Shown: in pieces, positions 38,070 through 49,976 of the stretch
Numbering within the stretch: the first letter of the stretch is position 1
Layout of the letters: every line of letters begins with the position of its first letter
Assembly (NCBI GenBank): GCA_036897095.1
Contig: JAYMSP010000007.1
Span: 85,756-149,755, forward strand
Direction: 5' to 3'
DNA length: 64,000 nucleotides
Source: Plantago elongata
Taxonomy: Eukaryota > Streptophyta > Magnoliopsida > Lamiales > Plantaginaceae
Made by a program: the position numbers and the translations under genes
Notes under the pieces: model-generated
The model's input: only the letters and a program-made list of their open reading frames with translations
What the model was told of the DNA's origin: nothing
Database searches by the model: none

Positions 38070-38835
38070 GTGTGATTTGCACCGTTCTGGGCCTTCTGGC
38101 ATTCTGTTATAGTGAGAAATCGTGTCAGTTTCACATGTAAACGTGATCATTGATGGATTAGTGACTAAGTAAAGAAAATAAGTTGCGGAATGAAATGGCT
38201 CGGGTAAGATTTCAATAAAGATTATGCAAACATGTCAAACCTTCAACGATGTAACCATGTAACATATTCAAATACTGATTAATTTAATACATATTGTATA
38301 TTTTAACTTAATCACTATTACAATTGATATTGATACAGTTATTAAGGTATAAACTATAAACATTTCAATTGTATTCATTAACTATTATTATGTGGCTGTT
38401 TAGAATAAAAATTAAATTGGAATTTTATGTGATTTTTATGTGTAAAATGAAAATCTTAATAGACATCCCAATTGCTAAACAAATAATCCACTATCATTTG
38501 TAAAATAAACATCTCAACTTATAATTCATCCTAACCGTCTATATTGTGTGTAATTTTTAAAATGACAATTTTAATAAATATATTTATACAAATATTATTA
38601 TAATGTCATAATATATTATAATTATAATTTTAAAGATAAAATTAATTTTCTCCTTGGCTAATTATATTAAGTAAACGTTCTATTCTTTCCCAATTTATAT
38701 TTATAAACTCTAATCTCTCAAATTATTCAACTGGTTAATTTCCAGTCAACCAAGTCAAAATGAAATTTTGGTAAATTCTCGCACGAAGTAGCGCACCTGG
38801 TCCGGAGGCATGTATTGTGTTGGGCAAAGTAGTAA

Positions 38836-39386
38836 GACCATCGTCCACAATGGTGACGAGCCGACGGCGCGTCGTCGTTTTTGCTTCAATGGTGGCGCGT
38901 CGTCGTCGCCAAGTCATTTTTTTAAAAAAAAATTTTAATTTCCATATCATAAAATTGTTTAGAAGTTAAAATTAATGAAATTGCATTTTATTGAAGACGT
39001 TTTAAAATTTAATGGCACAAAACAAACGAGGAATATATTACAACATATAATTAAAAAATTAGAAAAAAATCAAACTTGGTCTCATTTTGTAGATCGTGAA
39101 AAAACGTATCCGTTGGTGATCTTTTTATAATTTTTTATTAAGTATTTTTTGAGATATTATCATTGAAAAACGGATAAAAACCGAAAACCGGAAAAAACAA
39201 ACAAAAAACTAAAAAATGGTAGGGGACGTGGTAGCAGCCGAGTGGCTGCTACCAGGCGCTTTACGCGCCGGGCACGGCGTCATTTGCCTCGCCGCGCCCG
39301 TTGGTGCAGCGAAAACCTACCATTGGGACGCCTTTGACGCGGCGTCGGACACGACGTGTGTCAACGGCGCCCCATTGTGAGCAGTC
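38836..39386. mobile_element. GC-rich PIF/Harbinger-like MITE
   Basis: The left end, GACCATCGTCCACAATGG, and the complement of the right end, GACTGCTCACAATGG, are imperfect inverted repeats. TAA borders both sides (38833-38835 and 39387-39389). Both ends are strikingly GC-rich (CGACGGCGCGTCGTCG; GACGCGGCGTCGG) compared with the AT-rich centre. An internal hairpin, GGTAGCAGCC...GGCTGCTACC, lies at about 39229-39252. An overlapping 71-codon frame is an artefact of the GC-rich arm. Confidence 0.75.
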
Positions 39387-39389
39387 TAA

Positions 39390-40990
39390 TAGGCAGTGTA
39401 ATTGAAATACAAATCAATTAAATTAAATTGATTGAATTGATTGTCTAATGGGGCCGAAAATTATGAACTAAGTATATGAGTGGGAAAGAACACCCAATTT
39501 GTTTTTTGTACATGAAAGAAACAAGAAACGTGATTAATGTTTAATTGGAAAGATTAATATAATTTTAATTTTGATAAATTTAAATTACCATATGTTAGGA
39601 CATTACAATCTTTATCTATAGATTATATTTGCTAAAATGTCATTATAAAAATTACAATAGTGTAAATGATCAAGATTAAATACGAGTCAAAACAAACGAT
39701 CTAACGACTAATAACAAGTACAACCAGATGGATGTACGTTAATCAATTACAGTTGTAGTCGGACCGTCGACTCACCCACCAAATCTTTCCCGAATCACAA
39801 AATTGAATTTCTTATTCTTTAAAAAATGAGATATATATCCTTTATTTTATTCATTATATCTTATATTTTATATATATTCTTTCATTGTACTTTATTAACT
39901 CTATGTCTCTTTTTTTTACTATATTTGATATTTTTTCCCACCTGATCTTAAATTTTGTATCCAAATTAACGGGAAGTGGATTTTGATACAGAAAAGTTAT
40001 ATACTAGTAAACATGTGAGATTAAAGTGGATTTGTTTGTTACATTTACATCACGAGGATGCTTGTATCATTGTCAAACCATTCACTTTTTCAAACCAAAC
40101 CAAACATCAAAATCATCAAGTTGAAGAAGATAGAAAAAGCACAAAACACGTTACACACAAAACAACATATGAACAATCAACTGCCTCCCGTTCAATAATT
40201 CACAACATGACATTTTCTTGTTTCTTCCAATCAATAAATAAACAAATATTCAACTCTTCAATTATTCTTGTCTCACCTTTTCTTCAATTTTTTCAAAGGA
40301 AGACATTGGTAAACTCGTTTAGAATGTTGTAGATAAAAAATTTTAAAAAATTATATCAAACATTAATAAGGTAAGAAGAATAGTGGTGTGTACAACCTAC
40401 TTTTTACTACTTTGTACAAGAATGAAGGTGACACAACTAGATAAATATGTGTACAATAAATAAACATGTGAAGGTACTTTCATTAGCTTTTTTCTTTAAA
40501 AAAATATGTTACGTGAACTTGTAACTTCTTAAATACAGTAGTTAAAAAATTAGTTGGTTTGAGAAGTTAATCAACTTAACTTTTGAAAAAAAACTAACTA
40601 GCTATCAATTACTTTTTTAGTTAACAATTAACTTTCAAGCTACTAGCTACCTTCTCAGCTAATTTTGCTACACATGATCAAAACTTATATATATGCTATG
40701 TTAACAAATGTGTTTTTGATATAAAAAAATTATAAAAATTTAAGTTTCTGTTAGAGTCCTGTAAATTGTATATTAATTATTTATATTTATGTGTAAAGTA
40801 TTAATTTTTATTCATTATTGTATATATATTAAATGTGTCAGTACTTTTTGAACTTTTAAGGTAATTTTTTTTTATAATATAAAAATAATATAGTATATTT
40901 TTTAATTAACAATATCGATGATTTTATTGATAGCCTTTGCAAATTCGATATCATATGGGAGAAGAATGAGTCGTAGGGTACTATGGGAAA
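39390..40990. other. Intergenic DNA, no confident gene
   Basis: A 118-codon frame at 39976-40332 and the start of a 108-codon frame at 40918 are not supported by motifs; see the rejected list. The rest is AT-rich. Confidence 0.5.
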
Positions 40991-41012
40991 AAACCAGTCC
41001 TCTCAATTTCCC

Positions 41013-41022
41013 TAATATAAAA
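41013..41022 (+). promoter_or_regulatory. Candidate TATA box of the small membrane protein gene
   Basis: TAATATAAAA is followed by pyrimidine-rich, leader-like sequence. It implies a 5' leader of about 190 nt before the ATG at 41241. Confidence 0.4.
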
Positions 41023-41240
41023 TGGTCTGCATTATCTCACTTTTTCAGCTCAAATCATCATATCATCATTATCCAAGAAAAAAGAAGAACCAAGAAGATA
41101 ATAAAAACTTCAAACCTTTTATTATCATCTTCTTGTATTGTAATTATCCCAAATTCATCTCCTTATGTAAATAACAATACAGATTCAGATAATCTAAAAC
41201 ATCAACAATCCTCTCAATTTCAACCCACAAAGCTGGAAAA

Positions 41241-41624
41241 ATGATGAGATCGCAGCAAGATGAGTACTCCAAGGTGTTCTACGAGCTCTCTGCTCTCGTT
41301 CTCAACATCATGCGCGCGCCAGTTGAGGTCTCCGGCGACCGGAGAGTGGCGGCGCCGTCGCTGCAGCAGATTACTCCGGCAGGTTTTGCGTCGTTGATGC
41401 TTGGGGTGTCGTTGACGCTGATGCTTTGTGGATCGGTGACTTTTTTTATAGGGTTTCTGTTGATGCCTTGGGTTCTCGGTTTGGTGATGTTTCTGTACTT
41501 TGTTGCTGTGGTTTCGAGCGTTTCAATGATTGGGAAAGCTATTTTGGGGCTTAATTGTTTCTCTTCTGATCCTCCTCCGCCTAGAAAAGATGTGCCTTGT
41601 GAGAATTTATCTCCTTCTCTTTGA
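41241..41624 (+). CDS. Small two-helix membrane protein, function unknown
   Basis: A single-exon frame of 127 codons whose GC-richer composition stands out from its AT-rich flanks. Residues 1-45 are soluble and begin MMRSQQDEYSKVFYELSALV. Residues about 47-72 and 74-96 form two hydrophobic helices with a short Met-Pro-Trp turn between them, and a Pro-rich, polar tail (DPPPPRKD) follows. The N-terminus looks amphipathic rather than like a signal peptide. A second in-frame Met follows the first directly, so the start is uncertain by one residue. I do not recognise the family. Codon composition and a plausible TATA/leader make it a likely real gene. Confidence 0.75.
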   Translation: MMRSQQDEYSKVFYELSALVLNIMRAPVEVSGDRRVAAPSLQQITPAGFASLMLGVSLTLMLCGSVTFFIGFLLMPWVLGLVMFLYFVAVVSSVSMIGKAILGLNCFSSDPPPPRKDVPCENLSPSL

Positions 41625-42197
41625 ATTTTAGCAATTCATTTTGTTGTTTTCTGTGTTTGTATTGATTATAAGATTATTGTTGACTTTTGCGATAGACCGT
41701 ATCTCAGATATATGGGGTTTAAATGATTAGCTTCTAAGATGGTGTGTTGCATTGTTGCGTATGCATTAATGTGATGTTTGTAGTTAAAACATGCAATGAG
41801 CTCGGTGTTGAATTGCCTGCCTATGCGTTATTGTGATGTTTGTAGTGAAACATTGATCCGTCGTGGATATGGCTGCTATTGGTTTTTGCTCTTCATTTTC
41901 TGTCATTCTTGCATTGGATCAATATTTTTCAAGGTTACGTGTTATTGACTGGCGGTTTGTTAATTTAAAAGTATGTCTTGGGTTGTTCTTGGTGTGATGG
42001 ATCAGTTTCTTATGAGTTTGGTCTTTATCATTCTTTTCGGTTTGTAAGATCAAGTGCATTCTTGAGCTCTAGATGTTCAAGGGCCTAAGGCAATGTTATA
42101 TTCATTAAAACCATCTGGTGTTAGATGGTGTAAAACCTTTAGACAGGTGAAAATTACGTAAATGACCTAACTGGTTGGCCGGATGGTTATTATATTA
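41625..42197. other. 3' flank of the small membrane protein gene
   Basis: T-rich presumed 3' UTR and downstream DNA. A short TATGCGTT-ATTGTGATGTTTGTAGT stretch is duplicated (about 41758 and 41822). No further gene is seen. Confidence 0.5.
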
Positions 42198-42456
42198 GAG
42201 CATCCCCAATCCCCATCGAAGACCCTTATTGGGTGATGGGATCAATTTTTCATAATTTTTTAAAGGAAAAATAGGGATATTAAACCATGAGAACAACCCC
42301 ATGCCTCAGAGAAGTGTCTCGATGTTATTTTAGTTGATTGTATAATTGAAGTGTTAAATTGGATGGGTCATGGATAAGGAGCTACATTCACAATCCAAAC
42401 TCAAACAACCATATTTGTGTCCCAGCTCATTTGTTGGATTGTTGGTGAGGATGCTC
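42198..42456. mobile_element. PIF/Harbinger-like MITE with TTA duplication
   Basis: The left end, GAGCATCCCCAATCCCCATC, and the complement of the right end, GAGCATCCTCACCAACAATC, form the TIR, with TTA on both sides (42195-42197 and 42457-42459). The AGAGCATC terminus is typical of plant Harbinger-type MITEs. There is no transposase. Confidence 0.8.
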
Positions 42457-42459
42457 TTA

Positions 42460-43600
42460 AGGTGTGAATGCAAGTTAGTTGAATGGGATAACAACTGGCT
42501 TGAGTGGGTGATCGTGGTATGGGCATTCTATTTAAGGTGTCATGTTCATTTGTGGAGTAGGATTTGATGTACTCCAGTCTAAAAACGAGCTCTTTCTTTT
42601 TTCGGGTTTATCGTTAACTATATCCATGAATGTATCCGAAATTTACCCCATTCATCCATTCATCTGGTAACTGGTTCTCTATAGTTCAGAGTGCTGTTTT
42701 GCTATATGATGTATGATAGGATTAAAGTATGCTGGGAGTAAATTGAAGAGAGTTATATAGCTGATTCATGTAGCATGGATTATTTTTCGTGAGATTCTGC
42801 TCATTCCATTTAGTACATGTCTTATGGTGTTTCGTACAACTTGAAAGCATCCACATCCTGTATTGTTGTTTTGGACAAGTTAGTGATTTAAGCTTGACTT
42901 TCTGGTGTAGCATGGAAGCTTTTGTGAAGCTGGTCATTGAAGAGCGAAAAACAAATGGCAGGATTTAGCAGCTCTTTTATTGTTTTTTGACGTGGTGCTG
43001 CCTCCTGCAATGTATCATTCAAATTTACGACTCACCTGGTGAGGTCTCTGTGGATATTTATCTCCCTAAGGGTGATGCTTCGTCAACATGTGGATATAGC
43101 ACATTCAAGATAGAGAGAACGAGTGGATAAAGTTTGAATATGGAACAACATTTTATTAACATTATTATCAGGTTATAGAATCATGAAGATTCATTCTGTT
43201 TCCATAAGTTTTACTAGCATGTTCTCTTTCCTTTTCTTTCCTCTCACTCCTGGCCCGAAACAATGTTATGTATAAAAAATGTCGACTAGGTTTCTATTTT
43301 TTGGTGGTGTAACTTGATGAAACTGGTGAAATGAGATAAGATGGTTAACTTTCTTCCTGCAAATTGCACCATAGATTCATATTGTCCTTCCTTGGATCTG
43401 TATTTTAGTTATTTTCCTACTCCCTTCTGTTCTTTTCTTTTCTTTTGGGGGGGCTTAATTGACGAGGATGAGCATATCCTTTGCTGGAATCTTGGTATGC
43501 CACTCAGGTTTATGTTCATTGTTTGGATGTCGCTATTTTACCTTAGTGCTGTGGTTGCAAGGATTTCTGCTGATTCTATGGTTTTCCACCATCAAGAAGG
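42460..43600. other. Intergenic DNA, no gene seen
   Basis: Short frames on both strands show no motif. Composition is mixed, and the region may include a long 3' UTR or decayed transposon sequence. Confidence 0.4.
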
Positions 43601-43676
43601 TCATAATTTGGTAATACGCTTCACCTTCAACTAATAAGTCGAGATTCGAGTCGCTTTTGCCGTTTAAAATAAAATG
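43601..43676 (+). mobile_element. Partial SINE of the TTCGAGTC family
   Basis: AATTTGGTAATACGCTTCACC, a B-box-like GATTCGAGTCGC and the tail TTGCCGTTTAAAATAAAA match the short SINEs at 19577 and 37958. I could not define a target duplication. Confidence 0.55.
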
Positions 43677-44232
43677 TTGACGCCTTGTTTCTTGACGGGG
43701 AAAGTTGACGTGTTGATGGAGGAAGTACGTCCTACTACAAAACGCCATAGTTCTTCCATGCGCATTTCACCATTTTCCTATGTTTTATCACTGTGTTTTT
43801 TTCCGTTTTCCTTTTCTACCTTCCCATCCATATTTTGTCCATTTATAGAAAAGAAACCTAATCATCAACGTCATATTTCACGAATGAAACAAAAGCGACC
43901 GCCAACCTTTTGTCTTCCAGACAAGTGTATCTATCTATCTCAAACTCAAACAAATTCACCTGATCACAAACCAAGTCCACAACACATTCGAATCTCCATA
44001 GAAAGAAAAACAAGTAACAAAAAGAGTAACTCCATTAACTAAAATTGATTGAAACCAGAACAGAACACATACTTGGTACCGACAAAAGTACAAACCCCAA
44101 TACACAATAAACAAACCAACCAAACATAAAAAAAATCACCACTAATCACTGTGATTTTACTAATACAACATAACAAAGGGCAAAGAAGTAAACAAGATTC
44201 TTCTTCTTCATCTTCTTCATGTGGTTAACTAG

Positions 44233-44448
44233 CTAGCTAGAACCAGTGTAGACATGAACCCCAATAGCAATCAAGAAAATGGTAATGAGCCCAAAAAAGA
44301 TAACAGTATGGACCAAAATGGACATTCCACTGGTATGCATGTTACCGAACTCCACCACCCGGTTGCGACCCGGTAGCTGGAACAGCAGACCCGGGCTCAG
44401 CAGCACGAACAAGATCACCGCTATTATTACCGGACCCCAATCAGCCAT
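44233..44448 (-). CDS. DUF3339 family small membrane protein
   Basis: A single-exon frame of 71 residues, the usual size for this plant-specific family. It begins MADWGPVIIAVILFVLLSPG, the family's conserved N-terminus. The first helix (about residues 6-23) is followed by the conserved LPG(R/K)...VEFGNM(H/Q)TSG loop, and a second helix runs from about 43 to 68. The protein should be a two-pass membrane protein; its biochemical role is not established. A TATATAAG box on the minus strand at 44546-44553 lies about 100 bp before the ATG, supporting an intronless expressed gene. The overlapping plus-strand frame is a shadow. Confidence 0.92.
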   Translation of the reverse strand: MADWGPVIIAVILFVLLSPGLLFQLPGRNRVVEFGNMHTSGMSILVHTVIFFGLITIFLIAIGVHVYTGSS

Positions 44449-44545
44449 TTCTCGCTTTCTTTCTCTCTATAGACTTTATTTCTCTTTCTATAAAATTGAT
44501 GGCACTGCACTTGTATGACTGACTAGATCTCCCCCGTGTGACTCT

Positions 44546-44553
44546 CTTATATA
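44546..44553 (-). promoter_or_regulatory. TATA box of the DUF3339 gene
   Basis: TATATAAG on the minus strand, about 100 nt upstream of the start codon. Confidence 0.6.
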
Positions 44554-44599
44554 GTGTACCACTTCGTTACAAATGGATTCGTCTAGTTTATTCCTGAAA

Positions 44600-46155
44600 A
44601 AAAACATGATGATCTATTAACATGCACGGTCTCTATCTAAATACGACATATATTATCAATAAAATTAATTATATTATCAATTAAAACACACTGTTAAAAT
44701 AATTTGTATTAATAGGTACTGTATCTATCTAAAAATGATATATTATACCAATAAAAGTATTTATATTATTAATTAAAATGCATAAAGTCTATGTTGTTAA
44801 CGAAATAACCTTATTATAATATAAAAAAAACTTTCAATATTGAAATATTAGTAATTTAATTTTAATAAAATCGATGATTTTATTAATAAAATTAATTTGT
44901 ATCTACATAAATTAAATAGGTACGATCTCTCAGGATTCAGAAGACTTGCTCTTTATAAATAGACTAAAGTTGGATTGCTTGTGTCCCGCACCTCAATACT
45001 CTTACAAAGTTGTGTGATTCATATGAAATTGTGTGTGGATCCTACTAGTTTATGAGTAATTAGTATATTAAAGGTGAATTCGTTATAGTATAATATCTAA
45101 AATTTGATCGACTTCCCTCATATTTTACAAAGATTTTAATTTATGCAATGTCATATAGTATGTAATTATTCAAATATAAATGTCTTGATTTTCTTTTTCA
45201 CACGTTAGTTGACATCATATGTATTTTTATGAGTGGTATTAACGAATCAAATTATTTGATAGCATCTTGTGATAAATTTTGGTTAACATTCATTTTGAGT
45301 TTGATATTAGTTAGTATGAGTTTCACTTCGAATATTAGGATAGAGAGAACTCAACTGATCGAGAAGAATTATTATCGAGCCGATGAGTTCTCTAAATATA
45401 ATACCTAAGTCAATAATTTCCTTGTAGAATTTACTTTAGCTATTTGTGAGCTAAGCTTCGAGCTCATAACTAGAGTTCAACCTCTAACATTTGAAGTTTG
45501 ATTTTGGATGACTTCTATAAGCAAAAACTTCATTTGATTCGGCAATACTTTTTAACTGTTTTGATAAAATGAAAATTGAAAATTTTAGAATTGATGGATT
45601 ACAATGCGGGATTAGGTGGTAGATTTCGTGATATGTATGCACTAAGGAAAGAATAAAACAATGTGCTGTACTACTAATCGAGCCAATATGGAGTATATGC
45701 TTACAGATATAGAAAATCTGACTATCTGAGCACGATTTCTCATTTGCAAAGGGAAGTTGACACTACTAAACACTTCCTACTTTACTACATATCGTTCCCA
45801 TTTCATTGTGTCCAATATTGGATTTTATATTTTTTATCAGAAATTACGTGACGTATTTATGTCTAATTTGTACTACTAATGTGCTATGTATTTTTACAAA
45901 AGGTTTAGACGTTTAGGTAAATGATTAATTGCTCCTATGCGCCTTGAAATGGAGAATCAAACGTGCAAGCAAAAGTAAGAAAATGACTCCTTATAGAAAA
46001 CGTAGAACAGTTAAGATTGGTAATTAGTTGAGGAATTATTGCAAATTTGATAACTTCCTCTAAACAGGAACAGTATTATTATGCAATAAACAATAATTTC
46101 GCTAACACGTCAATACTAGATTTTGAATTATTAAGATAGTATAGTATAATGAATT
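44600..46155. other. Intergenic DNA, no gene seen
   Basis: AT-rich with a local imperfect duplication. A segment reading TCTATCTAAATACGACATATATTA (about 44632) is repeated in diverged form near 44723. No coding frame is supported. Confidence 0.5.
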
Positions 46156-46230
46156 GATGAACAATTACAGTTCAGCTGGTTAGGTGATTAATTCGAATTA
46201 CTCTTTAATTATTTAAAAAAAAAAGAAAAG
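46156..46230 (+). mobile_element. Truncated SINE with perfect 14-bp target duplication
   Basis: TAGTATAATGAATT occurs at 46142-46155 and 46231-46244. The 75-bp insert holds TTCAGCTGGTTAGGTG and AATTCGAATTACTC, remnants of pol III boxes, and ends in A(10)GAAAAG. It is apparently a shortened relative of the other SINEs. Confidence 0.75.
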
Positions 46231-46726
46231 TAGTATAATGAATTAGTAGTGGATTATTAATTAATTGTGAGAGTTAAGATAAGAATAAGATAATGACGAG
46301 TATTGTGCAAATAGTCGACATGTGCCATTGTAACGTGGCAGCATAACGAGAAAAGGTTGCCTCCCTCCTCTATCTTGAACATGACGCTATTTTTTATTTT
46401 GCCATTTTAAAATAGAGATTTTCTTTTAAGATGAATAATTAAATTAAGATGGATTTTTTTATAATAAAATAGCAACCGTACATAATTAAAATAAAAATAG
46501 TAATTGTACACTCAATAATTTAACAAATATACCTTTAAATTATTCTTTTAGGAACAAAAAATATGTTAAACTTGATTGTAATTTACAATCTTATATTTGT
46601 TACACATTTAACTCTTAACATTTTTTAAATTGCAACCATAATTCAATTTTATTATAAATTACAACACAATTAAATTTTAATTTTTGGAATATGTCATCCT
46701 TTTTTTTTTTTATCTTGCTCCTTTTA

Positions 46727-46910
46727 TTCAAAGTTCCGGCGAGTAATTGGAAAAGCTCCAAATCAAATTCGGTGAGACTAGCTGAGAGGAGCTCTTCGTC
46801 AGAGCTGAAATTGCTCCGAATTCGGAGCTGTTTTCAGCCCCAAATAGCTCCAAGTCGGAGCTATTTCAGCTCCTCGCCGGAGCTCTAAACAGCTCCGAAT
46901 TGGAGATGTT
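46727..46910. repeat. Cluster of AGCTCCGA/TCGGAGCT inverted repeats
   Basis: The motif GAGCT/AGCTC with flanking TCGGAGCT or AGCTCCGAAT recurs at least nine times in under 200 bp in both orientations, for example GCTCCGAATTCGGAGC near 46815. This can fold into several alternative hairpins. A 65-codon frame through it is not convincing. Confidence 0.7.
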
Positions 46911-48470
46911 TCATTCCTCATCGGACACCGTGGTGGTGTTGTGTTAATGATGGTGGACAGGTGACGAGTTTTGAAGAAGAACTAGATATAAGGTTTAAAT
47001 TGTAAATATCATATTATGTAGGGTGAGTCTTATAATGCTATGTAATTTGTATTTTTAAAATAATTAAAATTATAAATAAATTATTTACTAAAACAAATTT
47101 CAATGGGTAGATTAGTAAATTAACTAGTACGATTACGTTTGAGTTGTCGTACATGGTAGGAGTAGTCGTATATAAAAGTAATTGTTAAGATTAGATCTTA
47201 ATGGCAGTACGACAACTATCTAATTTAACAAGTAGTACGACTATTATCTCACTATAAAAAATCCCAATTAAGATATGTTACTTTCGATTTTTTACAATTT
47301 CCCCACTATAGTAGTTAACTTTTATAAAGTTAAATTTTAATTATTACTTGTCGTTTAAATTCAATTCGTCTATTTAAATTTTTCACACCAAAGAACCTAT
47401 TATTTATTTACATAGACAATATGAAATATGGTATTTATTTTGAGTTAGAATATTGTCCCCAGGTGAAGGATTTTGAATTTGGAGTGATCAAAAATTCAAA
47501 TACTATATGTGTTACCTAACGATCCGTTAGAGATTAGATAATTAACCTGCAATATAACATCATACTCCTTAAAATGACGACAACTCTTCTTTTATTTAAC
47601 ATTTTATAGAGATCATTAAAACCGAAAGTGTAGTTTGATTTCCAAGGTTACCTGCATCAAGTACCAACAACACCTTCAACCAATCAAGATGATCATCATA
47701 TTGTTTATTGCATACATGGAGAACAAAGATTCACTATTTACTCCAATCAAATATATTGACCAAACTATTAAGCTTATACGTTCAGATAGCTGGCAAGCGT
47801 TATCATGCCAGTATGTCACTACGTTGCGATGACTAAATTGATCCGAAATGGGAGGCAACCAACAATTATCTATCTTTTTGTCTTAGCATCAGTAGATAAA
47901 ATGTACGAGTCACCTTTGTCGAAAAAAAGGAGAATAAACTCTTCCCAACTACCATACCACAAGCTTGACTACAGAAGGGCCGGAATGCTAACGGGTCTCA
48001 CTGGAGATGTGGATTACCTCTTCCAAAGCCCATTATCTCCCTTAAGCCCTTGGATCGATCTACCACGGTTTTCAGGCCCATGCTTACACGCATGCTAGAG
48101 GCTAGACTCATCCGGTATGACTTCGACTTTCAAATATGAGCCTAGAGTATTTAAAAAATTTAACGGTTATTTATAACTTCATTAGAGTATATTACTTATG
48201 AAATAAGCTACCCGCACTGAACATTAATAAAAAGAATTACTACTTTACGCATCAATTATACATCTTACAACTAAAAGTTCAGAATTTTAACTTAACAAAT
48301 ATCTGCATAAAATTATGAGGTGAAATGTATAAATGCACATATGGATCAACACTAGTATATGATAAGAAGTGAATATTTACCCATCACTATTTGTACTTTT
48401 TCAATATTTACGTAGTGTAATTTTGGCCATTACTATTATAGAAACGGTTATAGAAGCACTCAAGTACTTA
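46911..48470. other. Intergenic DNA, no gene seen
   Basis: Short frames at 47635-48098 have no motif. Nothing else is recognised. Confidence 0.4.
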
Positions 48471-48473
48471 GGG

Positions 48474-48622
48474 GCTGATTGACATGACATTTGAATGGAG
48501 ATTTTGGTGAAATTGTGTTTTTAATGGAATTGAAATGGGGTATTTGAAGTGTATGTTAAGCCAAATTAATGTTCATCGAGTTAAATGGAGACATTTAAAT
48601 GCCTGACTAATCAATCCCATAA
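48474..48622. mobile_element. Possible short MITE
   Basis: GGCTGATTGACATGACATTT at the left and the complement of the right end, GGGATTGATTAGTCAGGCAT, are imperfect inverted repeats 100 bp apart. No target duplication was found. Confidence 0.4.
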
Positions 48623-49398
48623 AATAATGAAATATATGTGAACCCTGTAGACCACACAACAGTTCTTCTGACACATGAATGATTAATGTGGTGGCAAGGT
48701 GCAAAATTGGCACTATTAAACCAATACTTAGTAAACAGATGAGGCCATATTAGTCACAAGAGCATAACAATTGTTAATAGAAGGTAAATGGTAAACAACT
48801 AATCTCCTCCGAGGTGAAAACTCGGATAAACGTAATGTATAAATTATGTCTCTTGGTCCACTTTAATACTAACTTATAAACGAGATAACAAACATTAGAA
48901 GAATTCGTCAAAATGTAACGAATTGGTGAAGTAGTTTTGTTTGTTTGTAGTGTGGAGTGTGGACAGAGGACGAAGTATATAATCATCAATCATCAATAAT
49001 TCAATAAAAGTTAGAAAAAAGTTGGAGTGCACTGTGAAATGTCTATTTCCTGAATTTATAAACCCTACCACTAGCTGTCCATTTCATTTATTATTTTTTT
49101 TGCATTTATCAGCCACAAGTTCACACGTATAAATCCAATTGTTGATCAAGTTCATGAAAATCCAACTGGTCACGGAAAAAGGCTCCAATTATTTATATGT
49201 GGAATTCAAGATTAAATAAATTTATATTGTGGTTCTACCTCAAATTTAACATTATTATTTATCTAACAATTTTCACGACGAACCGTATCGTATAAAGCAG
49301 AAATTAATATAATATATTTAACTACATAGGTCATATATTTTAATTATCAATATTCATTATACAAATTTACCAAAACATTAATGATTATAGTTAAATAT

Positions 49399-49687
49399 GT
49401 AACGACCCGAACCTTTACAGTTCGAGCCCCGATCATTTGGATCGGGACGAATACTCATGGACAACTCTTGAGATCATATATTTGTACTACTGCACATCAC
49501 AAGTAATTTCTCACACATTTGGTCACCCATAATCACGTCCAACTCTAAAAATTTTCCAAATGCATTTTAGAAAATAAAGTTGCACCTTATTAATATAAAT
49601 ATCATTATTAATTCTTCAAACTCTTTAAATTTTTGGGATAGTTATAAAATTCAATATTTTGAATATTTGGTACGGTATATCTCACAA
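49399..49687 (-). mobile_element. Second Cassandra-like LTR relic with 5S rRNA trace
   Basis: The plus-strand left end, TGTAACGACCCGAACC, has the TGTAAC start of an LTR, and the right end is near TATCTCACA. In between, GATCGGGACGAATACTCATGG and TTGGTCACCCATAATCACGTCC parallel the relic at 26.58 kb. On the minus strand the latter keeps GACGTGATTATGGGTGACCAA, a degraded 5S internal promoter. It is more decayed than the first copy. It lies about 290 bp upstream of the CAMTA start codon. Confidence 0.6.
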
Positions 49688-49976
49688 TAATAACAAAGGA
49701 TCCTTAAAAGACAGAATGTGTTGATATTAAATTGCTCTCCAGCGTTATGGATTGAGCCGATACAGCATCAACATTCTTAATTGGGGTCAGTTTCATTTTG
49801 GCTGACAGTGACACACTTCAGACGAAACCTACCTGATCATTCGAACGAACGAGAGAAAACGAAAACGATAACTGCTCATCTCTTCGATTTCGTACTCAAC
49901 ACTCCATGAAATGCAATCAACCACAGCTCATGAAGTGATTCGTTCGTTTTGAAGCCTTTTCCGCTACTTTCACAGG

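Noticed and set aside
39976-40332. 118-codon plus-strand frame
   Set aside because: Its composition (Lys, Asn, Thr, His, Phe) matches random AT-rich DNA, and no domain or promoter is seen.
40918-41244. 108-codon open frame ending at the start of the small membrane protein gene
   Set aside because: It begins upstream of the likely TATA box, has Asn/Ser/Ile-rich composition typical of translated UTR, and shows no motif.
43674-44042. 122-codon frame downstream of the DUF3339 gene
   Set aside because: It starts within SINE-derived sequence and lacks any domain.
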